14,068 bases of DNA, from contig JAMOPP010000062.1 of NCBI GenBank assembly GCA_027064405.1, forward strand, positions 1-14,068. The letters run 5' to 3'. The notes beneath the pieces are model-generated. The model saw only the letters and a program-made list of their open reading frames with translations. It did not search any database and was not told the origin of the DNA. Shown here one piece after another: positions 6,817 to 13,555 of the stretch. Made by a program: the position numbers and the translations under genes. Position 1 is the stretch's first letter. Each line of letters opens with the position of its first letter. This DNA is from Desulfurellales bacterium. Its GTDB lineage: Bacteria > Campylobacterota_A > Desulfurellia > Desulfurellales > Hippeaceae.

Positions 6817-6832
6817 TGTGATTTAAATCACA
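6817..6832. promoter_or_regulatory. Perfect CRP-type operator TGTGA-N6-TCACA
   Basis: The 16-bp palindrome TGTGATTTAAATCACA is the textbook CRP half-site pair at the correct spacing. Its centre (6824.5) is about 41.5 bp upstream of the start expected from the -10 box at 6854-6859, the class II activator position. The -35 region (6831-6836, CATCCA) is non-consensus, as expected for an activator-dependent promoter. Confidence 0.88.
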
Positions 6833-6853
6833 TCCATTCAAAAATTCCCTATA

Positions 6854-6859
6854 TATAAT
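6854..6859 (+). promoter_or_regulatory. -10 box of the rhodanese/molybdoenzyme operon promoter
   Basis: A perfect TATAAT with no -35 match at 17 bp and the CRP-type palindrome overlapping the -35 area. Transcription should begin near 6866, 25 nt before the ATG at 6891. This appears to be the only promoter for the genes downstream. Confidence 0.72.
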
Positions 6860-6890
6860 GAAGATGAAAATTTGTAAAGGGAGGTGCTTT

Positions 6891-7349
6891 ATGAAGAGAT
6901 TTTTTGTATCGATGGTAGCGGCTTGTATGTTTATCTTTACCGCAAGTTTTGGTGCTTATGCTGCAACACCTGTTTCTAAAAAGAAGATAGAGATTGCCAA
7001 GCAACACATCCAACAGGTAGTAGCACAGGAAGCAGCAAAGATGAAGGGTGTAGTTTTTGTTGATGTAAGGAGCTTGCCTGAGTATAAGGCCGGCCATGTT
7101 CCTGGGGCAGTATGGGCTCCAAGGGGATTATTGGACTTCAAAGCCCTTAAGTGGTTCAAAGATAAGTCCAAAATTTACATTGTTTACTGCAAAACCGGCG
7201 GAAGAGGTTCCATATCCACATACGATATGGTTCAACTCGGCTATAATAAAGCTTATAACTTAAAAGGTGGTTTCCTTGCTTGGAAAAAAGCTGGTTTACC
7301 AGTTAAAAAAGGTGCTCCTGCCGGAATGGGAAAAGGTGTAAAAAAATAA
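6891..7349 (+). CDS. Secreted single-domain rhodanese (sulfane-sulfur carrier, Sud-like)
   Basis: A 152-residue precursor with an N-terminal signal peptide (MKRFFV, a hydrophobic core, cleavage likely after GAYA at 24), so the mature protein is periplasmic. The rhodanese domain runs from about 40 to 137: FVDVRSLPEYKAGHVPGAV (56-74), then the active-site loop CKTGGRGS with catalytic Cys100, then NLKGGFLAWKKAGLPV. Rhodaneses carry sulfur as a Cys persulfide. In Wolinella the unrelated-locus periplasmic Sud protein feeds polysulfide sulfur to polysulfide reductase, and a similar role fits here by context only. Start 6891 was chosen because AAGGGAGGTG (6877-6886) precedes it and it gives a clean signal peptide; an in-frame ATG at 6858 lies inside the -10 box. 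A strong terminator follows. The tail is basic (MGKGVKK). Confidence 0.9.
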   Translation: MKRFFVSMVAACMFIFTASFGAYAATPVSKKKIEIAKQHIQQVVAQEAAKMKGVVFVDVRSLPEYKAGHVPGAVWAPRGLLDFKALKWFKDKSKIYIVYCKTGGRGSISTYDMVQLGYNKAYNLKGGFLAWKKAGLPVKKGAPAGMGKGVKK

Positions 7350-7378
7350 AGAAGCAAAATATCCAAACAGTAAAAAGC

Positions 7379-7415
7379 AAACCCTTCTTCTGCGGTTACA
7401 GAAGGAGGGTTTTTT
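7379..7415 (+). terminator. Intrinsic terminator/attenuator after the rhodanese gene
   Basis: The arms ACCCTTCTTCTG (7381-7392) and CAGAAGGAGGGT (7399-7410) pair fully with one G-T wobble and extend through flanking A-T pairs. The loop is CGGTTA and six T follow (7410-7415). It ends only 12 bp before the next ATG, so the genes downstream probably depend on readthrough. That would make rhodanese mRNA more abundant than the enzyme mRNA. Confidence 0.92.
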
Positions 7416-7427
7416 AAAAGGTAAAAT

Positions 7428-7967
7428 ATGAGTGAGCTTTCAGAAGCTTTAGGAATTTGTGCCGATTTACTCTATTATCCTGAAAGAGATATAAGTGATG
7501 ACATTAAAAAATTGCTTTCTCTTGTGGGATCCACAGAAAAAGTAAATGAGGTTTTGGAAGGTAAGGGTTTAAGCGATTTACAGAGTCATTATATCAGTAT
7601 GTTTGATGTAAAGTTCGGTGGAGTTGAATGTGCTCCGTATGAGTCTTGGTGGTTAAATAAGAGATTGATGGGAAATAAAGCCTTAAGCGTTGAAAGGTTT
7701 TATGAAGAATGTGGTTTTAAATATAACAAGGATGAGTTCAAAATGCCACCAGATCATATCTCTATAGAGAGTGGGTTTCTTTCTCTTCTTGTAGAAGAAA
7801 AGAGATTTAAAGAATCTTGCAAAATGATTAAAGATCACCTTGAGTGGGTGAATAAGTTTTACAATTGCGTGAAAGATAGAAGTAAGGTTTACGGGGAGAT
7901 TTTGTCAATACTTGTAATCCTTCTAAACAAGATTAAGAGGGGGAAAGTATGTCTCAGCGAATTTTAA
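7428..7967 (+). CDS. TorD/DmsD-family molybdoenzyme assembly chaperone
   Basis: A 179-residue, largely helical cytoplasmic chaperone expected to bind the Tat signal of the molybdopterin subunit encoded two genes downstream and to hold it until cofactor is inserted. Family marks are SHYISMFDV (53-61), CAPYESWW (68-75, the usual aPYeS motif) and PPDHISIE (107-114, the PDHl-xE motif). Length is slightly below the roughly 200 residues of TorD. The ATG lies 12 bp after the T-run of the terminator, with only a modest ribosome site (AAAGG). It overlaps the next gene by 19 bp. Specific pairing with the neighbouring enzyme is inferred from synteny. Confidence 0.85.
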   Translation: MSELSEALGICADLLYYPERDISDDIKKLLSLVGSTEKVNEVLEGKGLSDLQSHYISMFDVKFGGVECAPYESWWLNKRLMGNKALSVERFYEECGFKYNKDEFKMPPDHISIESGFLSLLVEEKRFKESCKMIKDHLEWVNKFYNCVKDRSKVYGEILSILVILLNKIKRGKVCLSEF

Positions 7968-9106
7968 AAAAGCATTTTACCATCGACGGCTGGGTCGTGT
8001 TTTATCTGCTACTTGTTGCTGTTGGTGGTGTGGGGATAGCTTTGGTGTTTTTCAATGGACAGGAAGCAAGCTACAATGTGACACGTGAGATTCCATTGGG
8101 GCTTCTAATTATAGGATACTCATTCTTTGTTGGTATAACCACAGGGCTTTCTCTACTTGCAGCTTTTGCCCATCTGTTTGGGTTTGAAAATTTTCATATA
8201 TTAAGTAGAAAGATTATGTGGACAGCATTGAGCGCACTTCTTGCTGGATTTTTTATAATCTTTTGGGATTTAGGCGGGCCTTTTAGATTGCAGGTATTAA
8301 GATTTGTTGTAAATATTGTTCCATTTCACTGGACTTCTCCTATATGGTGGATGTCTATTTTGTATGCTATGGAGTTACCTATTCTTATAGTTGAAGTGTT
8401 CCTGCTTCTTGCCAACAAAGAGAAATGCACGTTTATTGCAAGTATTTTGGGATTTATCGTTGGAATAAGCGCTTACAGTAATATGGGTTTTGTATTTTCG
8501 GCAAATGTAGCAAGACCTTTTTGGCATGGACCATTTATACCTATGTTCTTTATAATTTCTGCTGTAGGTTTGGGCGCTGCTTTTGCTTTGATACTGCTTT
8601 ATGTTAACAAAAAAGAATTAGCTGAAGAAAAATATGAAATGGCATTGAAAACATTTTCAAAAACATTATTTATTGTTATTCTTGCAATAATTTTTGCAAA
8701 AATTTGGAGAACAATAACGCTTTTATACGGAAGAGAACCTATGACCTATGAGGCTGTAAAACAACTTATAGCAGGTTCTATGGCGTTCAATTTTTGGTTT
8801 TTTGAAATTTTGATAGGTATAATAGTGCCGTTTGTTTTGCTTTTAATGACAAGATTTAAATCTACGGGTGCATCATTAACTTCTGCGGTATGCTCTATTT
8901 TTGGAATATTTTTTATGAGATATGATTCCATAGTTGTAGGTCAGATTATTCCTGTGAACTCTGTATATTTTGATAAAGTTGAAGTCTTACATTATTTCCC
9001 GTCAATTGCTGAGATTACTTTATTTATCTCTGCTTTAGGTGTTATGGGACTTTTGTATGTTTTAGGAAGTCGGATTCTCCGATTAGAGGAGGAAAATCAT
9101 GTCTAA
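7949..9106 (+). CDS. NrfD/PsrC-like quinone-reactive membrane subunit
   Basis: A 385-residue polytopic inner-membrane protein with about ten hydrophobic helices, matching the longer PsrC/HybB-type members of the NrfD family. It should anchor the catalytic and ferredoxin subunits on the periplasmic face and exchange electrons with menaquinone, without haem. Recognisable segments are IPLGLLIIGYSFFVGITTGLS in the early helices (about 49-69), WDLGGPFR (about 106-113), and HWTSPIWWMSILYAME, which corresponds to the family's W-(T/S)SP-MxWG stretch. SSNvaRPFWHGPF-like sequence (about 186-197) also fits. Its ribosome site AGAGGGGG (7936-7943) lies within the preceding gene. It overlaps that gene by 19 bp and the next by 8 bp. 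NrfD placed before the catalytic gene differs from the common A-B-C order. Confidence 0.87.
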   Translation: MSQRILKKHFTIDGWVVFYLLLVAVGGVGIALVFFNGQEASYNVTREIPLGLLIIGYSFFVGITTGLSLLAAFAHLFGFENFHILSRKIMWTALSALLAGFFIIFWDLGGPFRLQVLRFVVNIVPFHWTSPIWWMSILYAMELPILIVEVFLLLANKEKCTFIASILGFIVGISAYSNMGFVFSANVARPFWHGPFIPMFFIISAVGLGAAFALILLYVNKKELAEEKYEMALKTFSKTLFIVILAIIFAKIWRTITLLYGREPMTYEAVKQLIAGSMAFNFWFFEILIGIIVPFVLLLMTRFKSTGASLTSAVCSIFGIFFMRYDSIVVGQIIPVNSVYFDKVEVLHYFPSIAEITLFISALGVMGLLYVLGSRILRLEEENHV

Positions 9107-11402
9107 AATAACAAGAAGAGCATTTATAAAAACGAGCGCCGTTGCATCTTCGGCTTTAGCTGTAGGTGGCCTATTACCTAAACAATCAAAGGCAAAATCA
9201 AAGATAGAACGTTATGACGAGAAGATGACACATTACGATAAAGGCAAAACCGCATTTACATATTGCGAAATGTGTTTCTGGAATTGCGGAGTTGTTGCGC
9301 ATATTAGGGATGGAGTCGTTCATAAACTGGAAGGAAACAGGTGCAACCCAAACAACATGGGGCATCTGTGCGCCAAAGGTAATTCCGGTATTATGTCTTT
9401 GTATGACCCCAACAGATTGAAATATCCTATGATAAGAACCGGCAAAAGGGGAGAAGGTAAATTTAAAAAAGCTACTTGGGAAGAGGCTTTTGATTATATT
9501 GGAGAAAAATTAAAAGGAATCATAAACAAATACGGAGAAAAGAGCGTAGCCAGTTTCTTGCATGGAACGGGCGAAGAGCCGTTTATAATACTGTCTCACG
9601 CCATAGGAACGCCGAACGTAATCATACCTGCATATTCTCAATGTATGGGTTCCAGAGAGATAGGTTGGGTTTTAACCTACGGAACGGGTGTCTCGGGGCA
9701 CTCAACATTTGATTTTAAAAACTCAAAATACATAATCTCTTTTGGAAGAAATCTGCTTGGTGCTTTGCAGGTAAGGGAAGCAGAAGATGTAACCGAGGCA
9801 TTAGCAAGAGGAGCAAAATTGGTTTACTGCGACCCAAGATTTTCTGAAACTGCAGCAAAGGCTCATAGATGGTTACCAGTAAAACCGGGAAGTGATTTGG
9901 CCTTAATTTTAGGATTGATTCATGTTTTAATTAGAGACCAACTCGTAAATATGGAATTTGTTAAGAAGTATTGTTATGGATTTGGTGAGTTAGCAGAATA
10001 TGTAAAACAGTTTACCCCCGAATGGGCATATCAGGAAACAGGAATAGATATAAAAACAATTGAGGCGATTGCTTGGGAGTTTGCAAAATATGCTCCAAAT
10101 GTTGTTGCTGTTCCGCCAAGACGATTCTCAAGATATGGAAACGATACGCAAACATCTAGAGGTATAGCAATACTTAACGCCCTTGTCGGAAACTGGGGAG
10201 TTCCGGGCGGCATTTGGGAAAGAAGTAAATATGCGTATATTGTTGCCAACTACAACAGAAGCGATTGTGATATAAAAGAAATCGAATTTAGATTACCAAA
10301 AGAAGATGAGCCACCTAAGCCTAAAGCAGAAAGGGCTGACGGTGCCGGAACGCTTTTCCCCCTTGCTCCTAAAGGACTTGGTAGGGAGAACGGCATTATA
10401 GAAGCAACCAAAAATGAGAATCCTTATCCGATAAAAGCATGGTTGCTTTATGGAACAAACCCGATAGGCTCTTCTTCTATAGGAAAAAACAAGCTTGTTG
10501 AAGAAGTTATACCTAACCTTGACCTTATAGTGGATATGGATATAATACCAAATGACATCAGTATGTATGCAGATGTAGTGCTACCAGAATCGGTTTATCT
10601 TGAAAGATACGATTTGCCGCATATACAGAAAGATGCTCATCCGTTTATCGCAATAAGAGAGCCTGCTGTAAAGCCACTGTTTGACACGAAGGGTGCATGG
10701 GATATAGCAAAAGGCATAGCAGAGAGATTAGGTCATGGTAAGTACTTTGAAAAGAGCGTTGAAGAGAGGATAGAAGAGGTTATCGCTCAACTACCTAAAG
10801 ACAAACAAAAGGAATTGAAAGAGAAGGGTGTTGTGATTTACGAAGGAGTAGAACCGTTCCCGCAGGCCGCCGGTAAGGAGTTGGAGTTTAAAACACCTTC
10901 TAAAAAAATAGAACTTTATTCGACAAAATTGGCTAAACTTTACAAAGAAAAAGGCGACGATTATTATCCATTGCCAAAATACAAATCGGCTGTTCAGCCC
11001 AGAGAAAAAGACGTTTATAGGTTACTGTTTGGTAGAGTGCCTATGCATACGCACGCAAGAACCCAAAACAACAAGATGTTAGCCGAAATCTATCCCGAAA
11101 ACGAAGTATGGATAAACGAAGAAGAAGCAAAAAGACTCGGTTTTGACGAGCATGACAAGGCAGTGCTGTATAGCGTATCTACAAAGATTGAATCCGAACC
11201 TATTAAAGTAAAGCCGACATCAAGAATTAGGAAAGATTGTATATTTATTGCTCACGGTTTTGGTCATATATCTAAATTCTTAGATACGGCATATAAAAAA
11301 GGTGCATCCGATTCATACCTTTGTAGCGACGAAGTGGATAGTGTAAGCGGTGCGGCTGCTTTTAATAACGCTTTCGTAAAAATAAAGAGAGTTAGGAGTT
11401 AA
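9099..11402 (+). CDS. Tat-exported molybdopterin oxidoreductase catalytic subunit (polysulfide/thiosulfate reductase-like)
   Basis: A 767-residue DMSO-reductase superfamily enzyme, close in size to Wolinella PsrA. The N-terminus has a Tat signal (TRRAFIK at 5-11, hydrophobic stretch, cleavage about 32). An N-terminal [4Fe-4S] site is formed by C56-x2-C59-x3-C63-x27-C91. The likely Mo ligand is C182 in YSQCMGSREIG, so it is a Cys-ligated type rather than the Ser (DMSO/TMAO) or Sec type. CDPRFSETAAKAHRWLPVKPGSD follows in the pattern of PsrA/PhsA. The C-terminal dinucleotide-binding domain includes RVPMHTHARTQNN. Partners are the ferredoxin gene 2 bp downstream and the NrfD gene upstream. The substrate could be polysulfide, thiosulfate, tetrathionate or arsenate; the rhodanese and size favour polysulfide or thiosulfate. 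The ribosome site is GAGGAGG. Confidence 0.93.
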   Translation: MSKITRRAFIKTSAVASSALAVGGLLPKQSKAKSKIERYDEKMTHYDKGKTAFTYCEMCFWNCGVVAHIRDGVVHKLEGNRCNPNNMGHLCAKGNSGIMSLYDPNRLKYPMIRTGKRGEGKFKKATWEEAFDYIGEKLKGIINKYGEKSVASFLHGTGEEPFIILSHAIGTPNVIIPAYSQCMGSREIGWVLTYGTGVSGHSTFDFKNSKYIISFGRNLLGALQVREAEDVTEALARGAKLVYCDPRFSETAAKAHRWLPVKPGSDLALILGLIHVLIRDQLVNMEFVKKYCYGFGELAEYVKQFTPEWAYQETGIDIKTIEAIAWEFAKYAPNVVAVPPRRFSRYGNDTQTSRGIAILNALVGNWGVPGGIWERSKYAYIVANYNRSDCDIKEIEFRLPKEDEPPKPKAERADGAGTLFPLAPKGLGRENGIIEATKNENPYPIKAWLLYGTNPIGSSSIGKNKLVEEVIPNLDLIVDMDIIPNDISMYADVVLPESVYLERYDLPHIQKDAHPFIAIREPAVKPLFDTKGAWDIAKGIAERLGHGKYFEKSVEERIEEVIAQLPKDKQKELKEKGVVIYEGVEPFPQAAGKELEFKTPSKKIELYSTKLAKLYKEKGDDYYPLPKYKSAVQPREKDVYRLLFGRVPMHTHARTQNNKMLAEIYPENEVWINEEEAKRLGFDEHDKAVLYSVSTKIESEPIKVKPTSRIRKDCIFIAHGFGHISKFLDTAYKKGASDSYLCSDEVDSVSGAAAFNNAFVKIKRVRS

Positions 11403-11404
11403 TC

Positions 11405-11986
11405 ATGGATGCGAAGAAAAGAAAACATAGATATGCCATGGTTATAGTGCAGGATAGATGCATAGGCTGTATGGCGTGTTATAGTGCCTGCAAGTTCGAG
11501 TGGGAAGTGCCGATTAGTAAAGAGATGTTTAGAACTGAGGTTTTGGAGATAGAGCAAAAAGATGTTGATGGAAAACCTAAAGTTGCGTTTATGCCCATTT
11601 TATGTAACCATTGCGACAATGCTCCATGTGTAGAGGTTTGTCCAACCGGTGCAAGTTATAAAAGAGAAGAGGACGGTATTGTGTTAATTGAGCCCTCTAT
11701 GTGTATAGGTTGTAAAGCCTGTATGGAAGCTTGTCCTTATAATGCAAGGTATCTTAATGAAGAGTTGACTGTTGTTGATAAGTGCACATTCTGTCTGCCG
11801 AGAATAAGTAACGGTCTTGAACCTGCTTGCGTTGCAACTTGTGTGGGAGAAGCAAGAAATTTTGGAGATTTAAATGATAAAAACAGCAAGGTTTATAAGT
11901 TGCTGAAGGATGCCAAGAAGGTCCGGAGACTTCAGGAAGATAAAGGCACATTACCTAATGTTTACTATGTAAGTATGAATGATTAA
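11405..11986 (+). CDS. Four-cluster ferredoxin-like electron-transfer subunit (PsrB/DmsB type)
   Basis: A 193-residue iron-sulfur protein that wires the molybdopterin subunit to the NrfD-type anchor. Sixteen cysteines form four cubane sites: C19-C22-C25-C29, C67-C70-C75-C79, C100-C103-C106-C110 and C127-C130-C142-C146. All ligands are intact, with no Trp replacing a Cys as in nitrate reductase cluster 4. There is no signal peptide, as expected for a subunit co-exported with its Tat-bearing partner. The start lies behind AGGAG (11394-11398), which is inside the end of the catalytic gene. The gap to that gene is 2 bp. In the NrfD-anchored class this subunit is almost always periplasmic. Confidence 0.93.
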   Translation: MDAKKRKHRYAMVIVQDRCIGCMACYSACKFEWEVPISKEMFRTEVLEIEQKDVDGKPKVAFMPILCNHCDNAPCVEVCPTGASYKREEDGIVLIEPSMCIGCKACMEACPYNARYLNEELTVVDKCTFCLPRISNGLEPACVATCVGEARNFGDLNDKNSKVYKLLKDAKKVRRLQEDKGTLPNVYYVSMND

Positions 11987-12000
11987 AAGGAGAGATGGTC

Positions 12001-12363
12001 ATGAAGAGAATATGGATTGTTGCAGGTGTAATAGCAATATTCCTGTTTGTTGTGGGAAGTCTTCAAATAAGGGCAAGTCAATCTGACTATTACAGGATGG
12101 ATAAAGCTCTGTGTGAAAAGTATATAGGGATGTCTCAACAGGCTTTAGAGGAAAATAGTCTTTATGAAGCAAAACTTTATGCCCAAAAAGCCGTTCAGTC
12201 AGACCCTTGGAATAAAGCTGCTTGGAATAACTACAATATGATATTGATAAGGATTGCAGGCGGAAATCAAAATGTCATGCTTGAGCCTAAAAAAGAGAAG
12301 GTAGAGCTACCAAAAGAGGCGCCCGGCGCAGAAGGTGAAGAAGAAGAGATAGAAGGCTGCTAA
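12001..12363 (+). CDS. Small membrane-anchored protein with a TPR-like helical pair
   Basis: A 120-residue protein with one N-terminal hydrophobic segment (about 4-24) after MKR, so it is probably an anchored periplasmic protein. The middle (about 40-75) reads MSQQALEENSLYEAKLYAQKAVQSDPWNKAAWNNYNMI, the spacing and residues of a TPR unit: paired helices with Ala/Tyr packing and a DP turn. The tail is rich in Lys, Glu and Pro, is highly acidic and ends in a lone Cys (EGC). Start 12001 is preferred over an ATG at 11995, because AAAGGAGAG ends at 11994 and only 12001 has normal spacing. It sits between the Psr-like and the Rieske/cytochrome modules, so it might help assemble or join them. No specific family is recognised. 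Confidence 0.75.
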   Translation: MKRIWIVAGVIAIFLFVVGSLQIRASQSDYYRMDKALCEKYIGMSQQALEENSLYEAKLYAQKAVQSDPWNKAAWNNYNMILIRIAGGNQNVMLEPKKEKVELPKEAPGAEGEEEEIEGC

Positions 12364-12368
12364 TAGAT

Positions 12369-12749
12369 TTGAATAGAAGAGATTTTTTAGGGAAGGTTTT
12401 GCCTGGTTTGGGAATTTTGGCTTTGGCCTTCCCTTTTTATTATTTTGTTGAATATTTAAATACTAAAAAGAGAATTGAAATACCCATAGATGAATTAAAC
12501 AAACCCATAACCTTTTTTGATGAATATAAAATTTTTATAATAAAAAATAGATTTGGATATAAGATTTTTGATGCCCACTGTACTCACATGGGCTGCATAG
12601 TAAATTATGATGATAAAAATAAATTATTTGAATGTCCATGTCATGGTAGTGTATTTAACTTAAAAGGCGAAAGATTAAAGGGTCCTGCAAGAAAGCCACT
12701 TAAACAATTGACTTTCAAAATTGTTCGTAATAATCTAGTCATAGGATGA
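12369..12749 (+). CDS. Tat-exported Rieske [2Fe-2S] protein
   Basis: A 126-residue Rieske protein, the high-potential acceptor of a bc-type quinol oxidase module. The N-terminus carries a Tat-like RRDFLGK motif and an uncleaved hydrophobic anchor (about 10-29). Box 1 is CTHMGC (71-76) and box 2 is CPCHGSVF (89-96). C71, H73, C89 and H92 bind the cluster, and C76 and C91 give the stabilising disulfide. Where proteobacterial bc1 Rieske proteins have CPCHGSHY, the Tyr is replaced by Phe96; loss of that Tyr lowers potential and is common with menaquinol. The start is a TTG with AGAAGG 12 bp upstream, so it is uncertain, but it keeps the Tat motif. The stop overlaps the cytochrome b start (ATGA). 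Confidence 0.93.
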   Translation: MNRRDFLGKVLPGLGILALAFPFYYFVEYLNTKKRIEIPIDELNKPITFFDEYKIFIIKNRFGYKIFDAHCTHMGCIVNYDDKNKLFECPCHGSVFNLKGERLKGPARKPLKQLTFKIVRNNLVIG

Positions 12750-13555
12750 AAATAGATTATTTTATATCATGGATATGTCAGGCTCTGTTTATTGTTGCTT
12801 TAGTAAGCGGCATACCGCTTGTTTTTGCTTATCATCCACAGCACGCCTTTGAAAGTGTTCAGAAGATAACATATATAATACCGTTTGGTCTGTTTTTTAG
12901 AAAACTTCACTACTTTTCATCAGAGCTTTTGCTTATTTTTGTTATTTTTCATGTAATTGTAGAGCTTTTTTTCTCTTATAACAAACCAAAGGCGAAGCCT
13001 GATTATCTGTTTGGCGGTTTGGCTTTTGTCGTTATTGTCTTTTTGATGTTTAGTGGATATGTTCTAAAGGCTGACCAGAATGGTCAATCGGCTGCCTTGG
13101 TAGCTCAAAATATGATAGGAGATAATGTTTTTTTAAAATATCTTAACATCTTTTTGGTTGATTCCTTTAGTTTCTATTGGAAATATTTTTTGTGGCATAT
13201 ATTTTTTTTACCCTTTCTATTTTTTCTTGTTATCTTTTACCATGCAAAAAAGGTATTACCAAAGGTTGGGTTTGTATCTATAGCTTTGGCTATAAGCATA
13301 ATCTCTATGCTTTTTCTGAAAATGCCTAAGGATATACCATTTAATTTAACCCCAAAGCATTTGACAGGACCTTGGTTTTTCGAAGGTGTTGAGAATATGT
13401 TAAAGATGAATGTAAATGTTGATGTTGCTATTCTGCTTGGTTTTTTTCCTTTTGTTGCTCTTATGTTTTATAAAAACGAGACAAGGTTTAAGACTGTTAT
13501 AAACACACTACTTATCCTTTGGGTTGTATTTTATGTTACGATTAGCTTGGTTTAG
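12746..13555 (+). CDS. Dihaem cytochrome b of a bc-type complex
   Basis: A 269-residue integral membrane protein resembling cytochrome b6 with a short C-terminal extension. Two pairs of haem ligands are visible: H55-x13-H69 in the second helix and H151-x14-H166 in the fourth. The x13/x14 spacing is the one typical of b6-type proteins. KADQNGQSAA (108-117) lies in the inter-helix region near the expected Qo site. After the fourth helix, HLTGPWFFEGVENML (205-219) takes the place of the PEWY-type Qo motif as GPWFFEG. About seven hydrophobic segments in all, so it is shorter than a full cytochrome b (about 380-400 residues). It overlaps the Rieske gene by 4 bp and the cytochrome c gene by 23 bp, showing tight coupling. 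Confidence 0.88.
   Translation: MKIDYFISWICQALFIVALVSGIPLVFAYHPQHAFESVQKITYIIPFGLFFRKLHYFSSELLLIFVIFHVIVELFFSYNKPKAKPDYLFGGLAFVVIVFLMFSGYVLKADQNGQSAALVAQNMIGDNVFLKYLNIFLVDSFSFYWKYFLWHIFFLPFLFFLVIFYHAKKVLPKVGFVSIALAISIISMLFLKMPKDIPFNLTPKHLTGPWFFEGVENMLKMNVNVDVAILLGFFPFVALMFYKNETRFKTVINTLLILWVVFYVTISLV

Noticed and set aside
6858..6890. Upstream ATG for the rhodanese
   Set aside because: It overlaps the -10 box, has no ribosome site and would bury the signal peptide behind a charged extension.
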